Shown one piece after another: positions 7,147-9,594 of a stretch of DNA of 9,594 nucleotides. Position numbers and translations under genes: made by a program. Position 1 is the first letter of the stretch. Every line of letters starts with the position of its first letter. Location: assembly GCA_903915485.1 (NCBI GenBank), contig CAIWTC010000421.1, forward strand, positions 1 to 9,594, written 5' to 3'. This DNA is from an uncultured Ignavibacteriales bacterium (lineage in GTDB: Bacteria; Bacteroidota; Ignavibacteria; Ignavibacteriales; Ignavibacteriaceae). The notes beneath the pieces were generated by a model. The model saw only the letters and a program-made list of their open reading frames with translations. It did no database searches and was not told the origin of the DNA.

Positions 7147-7148
7147 TG
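7144..7148 (+). promoter_or_regulatory. TAATG stop/start overlap coupling kinase to response regulator
   Basis: The kinase stop TAA (7144-7146) shares its last A with the ATG of the REC-STAS gene (7146-7148). A GGGG run lies just upstream (within CACGGGGTGTA), which may serve as the ribosome site. The arrangement points to one mRNA and matched amounts of kinase and partner. Confidence 0.75.
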
Positions 7149-8951
7149 AAAAAAATTCTGCTTGTTGAAAATGATAATGCTTTCGCACAAAATCTCAAAT
7201 TTCATTTGGAACAAAAAAGATATAAGGTAATTACTGCTTCAACAGGCGAATCAGCCTTCGAACTTGCAGCGAGTAACTTACCCGATTTAGTTCTCTCAGA
7301 AATTAACATAGGTAATATTAACGGCTTCGAATTGTGCAAGAAACTTCGTGCGCTTCATCTAACGAAAAAAATTCCATTTGTTTTTCTGACTGCAAAGTTT
7401 GAGCCTTCCGACCGTGAACTGGCTTTGACTGTTGGTGCAGATAATTTCTTAACAAAACCCCTTAGAATAAAATTGTTGATGGAAACTGTTCACTCCCTTA
7501 TAGGGAAAAGCTCTTTAATCAATGAACGGATATTATTTATTTCAGAAGATATTGAGAAGTCAACTGACCTAAAAGATTTTTTGGAAAAGCACGGTTACCA
7601 AATTTTACTTTCCCCTTTTTCTCATGAAATAATAGAAATCAGCAAAGCTTATAATCCGACAGGTGTATTGCTTGATTTTGTAAGGGAGAGCAGTACTACC
7701 GATGAATTAATACTTACATTCACCCAAGAATATGGTCCAAAGCATGTTCCTATTATTGTCTTAGGAGTAGAACAAGAATCATCGGTTTTCAGGAAAAGGA
7801 TGAGCGATGAGGCAAACGACTACTTTGCAAAACCTGCAGATTTCTCCACTATTCTTGCCTCAATTGAACTGCACCTTGATAAATGCAGATTCAATAAATA
7901 TGTTGATTCAGCTGAGTCTCCTGCCGCGATAGGCGTTATTGACAAAGAATTAATAAATGCAATTGCAACCCGGAAAGAACTTAGAAAAAGAAAACAAAAA
8001 AGTATTTTAATAATTGAAGATGATATCGACCTGATGAATAATCTTCGACTGCAGCTTGAGCTAAATCACTACCTGGTACTCTCTGCTGAAAACGGCGAAG
8101 TTGGTATTGAACTTGCGGACATTAACCTTCCTGATTTAATAATTTCCGATATCATGCTGCCCGGCGTTAGCGGGTACGAAGTTCGGGAACAATTAAATAA
8201 TAAAGTCATCACTAAAAATATTCCGTTTCTTTTTCTTAGCGCTAAAGTAGAATATGATGATATCAGAAAAGGTATGGAACTTGGGTCTGATGACTACCTG
8301 ACAAAACCTATCAAAATAAAATCATTACTTCAAATTATAAAGAAGCGAATCGGCAAAGAGGTTCTTCAAATTGCACAAATACAAATACCCGTTGAGGAAG
8401 TGCCACAAGTAATAAGTCCGGCAAATGAAGAAACACAAGTTACTCCGCCAATAAGAAACGAAAAATTCAACGACTTATTCAAACGGACTCGCGAAATAGT
8501 ACCTGAAGAGAATATTGTTCCCTCAGTGGATGCACCACTGGAAGTCGAGAGTATTGTACCGCCAAGTAATTTTGATGCATTCAAGGTTCTTTTTTCGGAA
8601 AACCAGGAAAAAGCTGATTACCTCAGTTTTACTCACAACGGTATTATGGTAATCCGAGTTAATCTTCATCGCGGCGTTGAAAAAGAAAGTGCCGCATTTC
8701 ACCTGTATATACTTGCTGTTCTGCAGCAGAAAAAACATAAATATGTTATTGACTTGCTGAATATCGAATTTATAGATGCAAGTTTTTTGGGGGTGATTGT
8801 TGTTTTTCAGAAGCAGGTTAGGCAATTAGGTGGAAAAGTAAAACTAGTTATCAAGCATGAACTCATGATGAATAATCCAATATTTTTTCATGGAATAGGC
8901 CGTCTGTTTGAAGTTTACAAAGATGTCATGACAGCAGTAAACTCAGACTAA
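7146..8951 (+). CDS. Triple-receiver response regulator with C-terminal STAS domain (REC-REC-REC-STAS)
   Basis: A 601-residue cytoplasmic protein and the probable phosphate acceptor of the overlapping kinase gene. REC1 (3-121) has E8/D10, T82 and K104 but Glu52 at the phosphoacceptor position. REC2 (128-246) has E134/D135, D177 and K229 but Gly207 where Thr/Ser is expected. REC3 (286-404) is canonical: E291-D292-D293, D335, S365, K387. REC1 and REC3 align without gaps at an offset of 283 residues, so E52 sits exactly on D335. A charged Lys/Arg linker (275-285) precedes REC3, and a Pro/Glu-rich flexible linker (about 412-475) leads to a STAS domain (about 490-600) of the anti-sigma-factor-antagonist type, with FIDASFLGVI (542-551) and LGGKVKLVI (561-569). 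There is no DNA-binding, GGDEF or enzymatic output, so the output is likely protein binding, perhaps partner switching. The domain calls are firm; the pathway is inferred. Confidence 0.95.
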   Translation: MKKILLVENDNAFAQNLKFHLEQKRYKVITASTGESAFELAASNLPDLVLSEINIGNINGFELCKKLRALHLTKKIPFVFLTAKFEPSDRELALTVGADNFLTKPLRIKLLMETVHSLIGKSSLINERILFISEDIEKSTDLKDFLEKHGYQILLSPFSHEIIEISKAYNPTGVLLDFVRESSTTDELILTFTQEYGPKHVPIIVLGVEQESSVFRKRMSDEANDYFAKPADFSTILASIELHLDKCRFNKYVDSAESPAAIGVIDKELINAIATRKELRKRKQKSILIIEDDIDLMNNLRLQLELNHYLVLSAENGEVGIELADINLPDLIISDIMLPGVSGYEVREQLNNKVITKNIPFLFLSAKVEYDDIRKGMELGSDDYLTKPIKIKSLLQIIKKRIGKEVLQIAQIQIPVEEVPQVISPANEETQVTPPIRNEKFNDLFKRTREIVPEENIVPSVDAPLEVESIVPPSNFDAFKVLFSENQEKADYLSFTHNGIMVIRVNLHRGVEKESAAFHLYILAVLQQKKHKYVIDLLNIEFIDASFLGVIVVFQKQVRQLGGKVKLVIKHELMMNNPIFFHGIGRLFEVYKDVMTAVNSD

Positions 8952-9073
8952 GTCATTAGATAATAATTCTTTATTCAAAACTATTAACTCATTTACAGCA
9001 ATATTGTTATTTTGCATTACATTGCTCAGAAATATTTTACAACTCATAACAAATTAAAAATTACGGTGGGAAT

Positions 9074-9594
9074 ATGTTACATACAATTATAGGTTCAATC
9101 GCCGGTGATATCATCGGCTCAGTTTATGAATTTAATAATTCAAGAAAAATTGATTTCGAATTATTTTCCCCGGGCTGCACATATACCGATGACTCGGTAC
9201 TTACTTTTGCAGTTGCAGACTGCATTCTTAACGGCAAAGATTATTCAAAAACTATTTGGGAATACGGCAACAAATACCCCGGAAGAGGTTACGGCGGAAG
9301 ATTTCATTTTTGGCTGCATACCGATATGCGTGAACCATACAACAGTTTTGGAAACGGCTCTGCAATGAGAGTAAGTCCCGTTGGCTTTGCCTATGACAAT
9401 CTGGACGATGTACTTGCCGCCGCAAAAGAGAGTGCCGAAGTCACACATAATCATCCCGAAGGCATTAAAGGCGCACAGTCAGTCGCCGCCGCAATATTCC
9501 TTGCAAGAGCGGGCAGCAGCAAACAAGTTATCAAAGACTACATCACCTCATCTTTCGGCTACGACTTGACTAAAACCACCGACGAAATCCGTCC
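9074..9594 (+). CDS. ADP-ribosylglycohydrolase (DraG-like) family protein, 3' end outside window
   Basis: From ATG 9074 about 173 residues are open to the window edge. Family motifs of the ADP-ribosyl-[dinitrogen reductase] hydrolase/ADPRH fold are visible: GSIAGDIIGSVYE (7-19), YTDDSVLT (37-44, metal-binding Asp pair D39-D40), GNGSAMRVSP (93-102) and THNHPEGIKGAQS (124-136). These di-metal enzymes remove ADP-ribose from proteins, nucleic acids or small molecules; which substrate applies cannot be told here. Family members are usually about 250-350 residues, so a third or more of the C-terminus, including the second metal-binding motif, is missing from the window. A GGTGGGA sequence 6 bases before the ATG (9065-9071 region) is a plausible ribosome site and supports this start. 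It is separated from the STAS gene by about 120 bases, so it is probably a separate unit. Codons here are richer in G and C than in the upstream kinase. Confidence 0.88.
   Translation, partial: MLHTIIGSIAGDIIGSVYEFNNSRKIDFELFSPGCTYTDDSVLTFAVADCILNGKDYSKTIWEYGNKYPGRGYGGRFHFWLHTDMREPYNSFGNGSAMRVSPVGFAYDNLDDVLAAAKESAEVTHNHPEGIKGAQSVAAAIFLARAGSSKQVIKDYITSSFGYDLTKTTDEIR

Noticed and set aside
8997..9026. AGCAAT/ATTGCT inverted repeat after the REC-STAS gene as a terminator
   Set aside because: Only 6 bp of stem with an 18-base loop and no T-run after it; too weak to call.
9105..9569. Other reading frames inside the ADP-ribosylglycohydrolase gene on both strands
   Set aside because: The frame from 9074 carries all family motifs; the others are shadows without recognisable content.

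Overview
The window is AT-rich bacterial DNA. It holds seven recognisable genes and one possible very small gene, on both strands around a divergent intergenic region. I see no rRNA, tRNA, CRISPR array, insertion sequence or phage gene. The likely source is a member of the Bacteroidota/Ignavibacteriota/Chlorobiota group. The support is a low-GC composition, mostly weak or absent Shine-Dalgarno sequences, a secreted protein whose signal peptide ends in ...LFPQ, and a stack of PAS domains joined to a histidine kinase. This lineage call is an inference from style, not from a marker gene.

Left, minus strand (1-2242): a HEAT-repeat protein is followed directly by a CheR-type chemoreceptor methyltransferase that runs off the left edge. 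The two genes share one base (TAATG), so they are probably translationally coupled. They look like the start of a chemosensory operon that continues outside the window.

Middle: positions 2243-2735 are non-coding between divergent genes. They hold an A/T-tailed inverted repeat and a tandem CCATTTACCATT motif. A plus-strand pair follows: a small TPR protein and, 7 bp later, a secreted or membrane-anchored PAP2-family phosphatase that starts with TTG.

Right, plus strand (4192-8951): this is the most interesting part. A 46-codon ORF predicted to form two membrane helices lies upstream of, and in the same frame as, a large soluble hybrid-free histidine kinase with about five PAS-like domains. The kinase overlaps by one base (TAATG again) a 601-residue response regulator with layout REC-REC-REC-STAS. 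Only the third receiver has the full canonical active-site set. The first has Glu in place of the phosphoacceptor Asp, the second has Gly in place of the conserved Thr/Ser, and the STAS domain has Ala where SpoIIAA/RsbV-type proteins carry the phosphorylated Ser. The kinase and regulator probably form one phosphorelay whose output is a protein-protein interaction (STAS) rather than DNA binding.

Right edge: an ADP-ribosylglycohydrolase-family gene starts at 9074 and is cut off by the window end.
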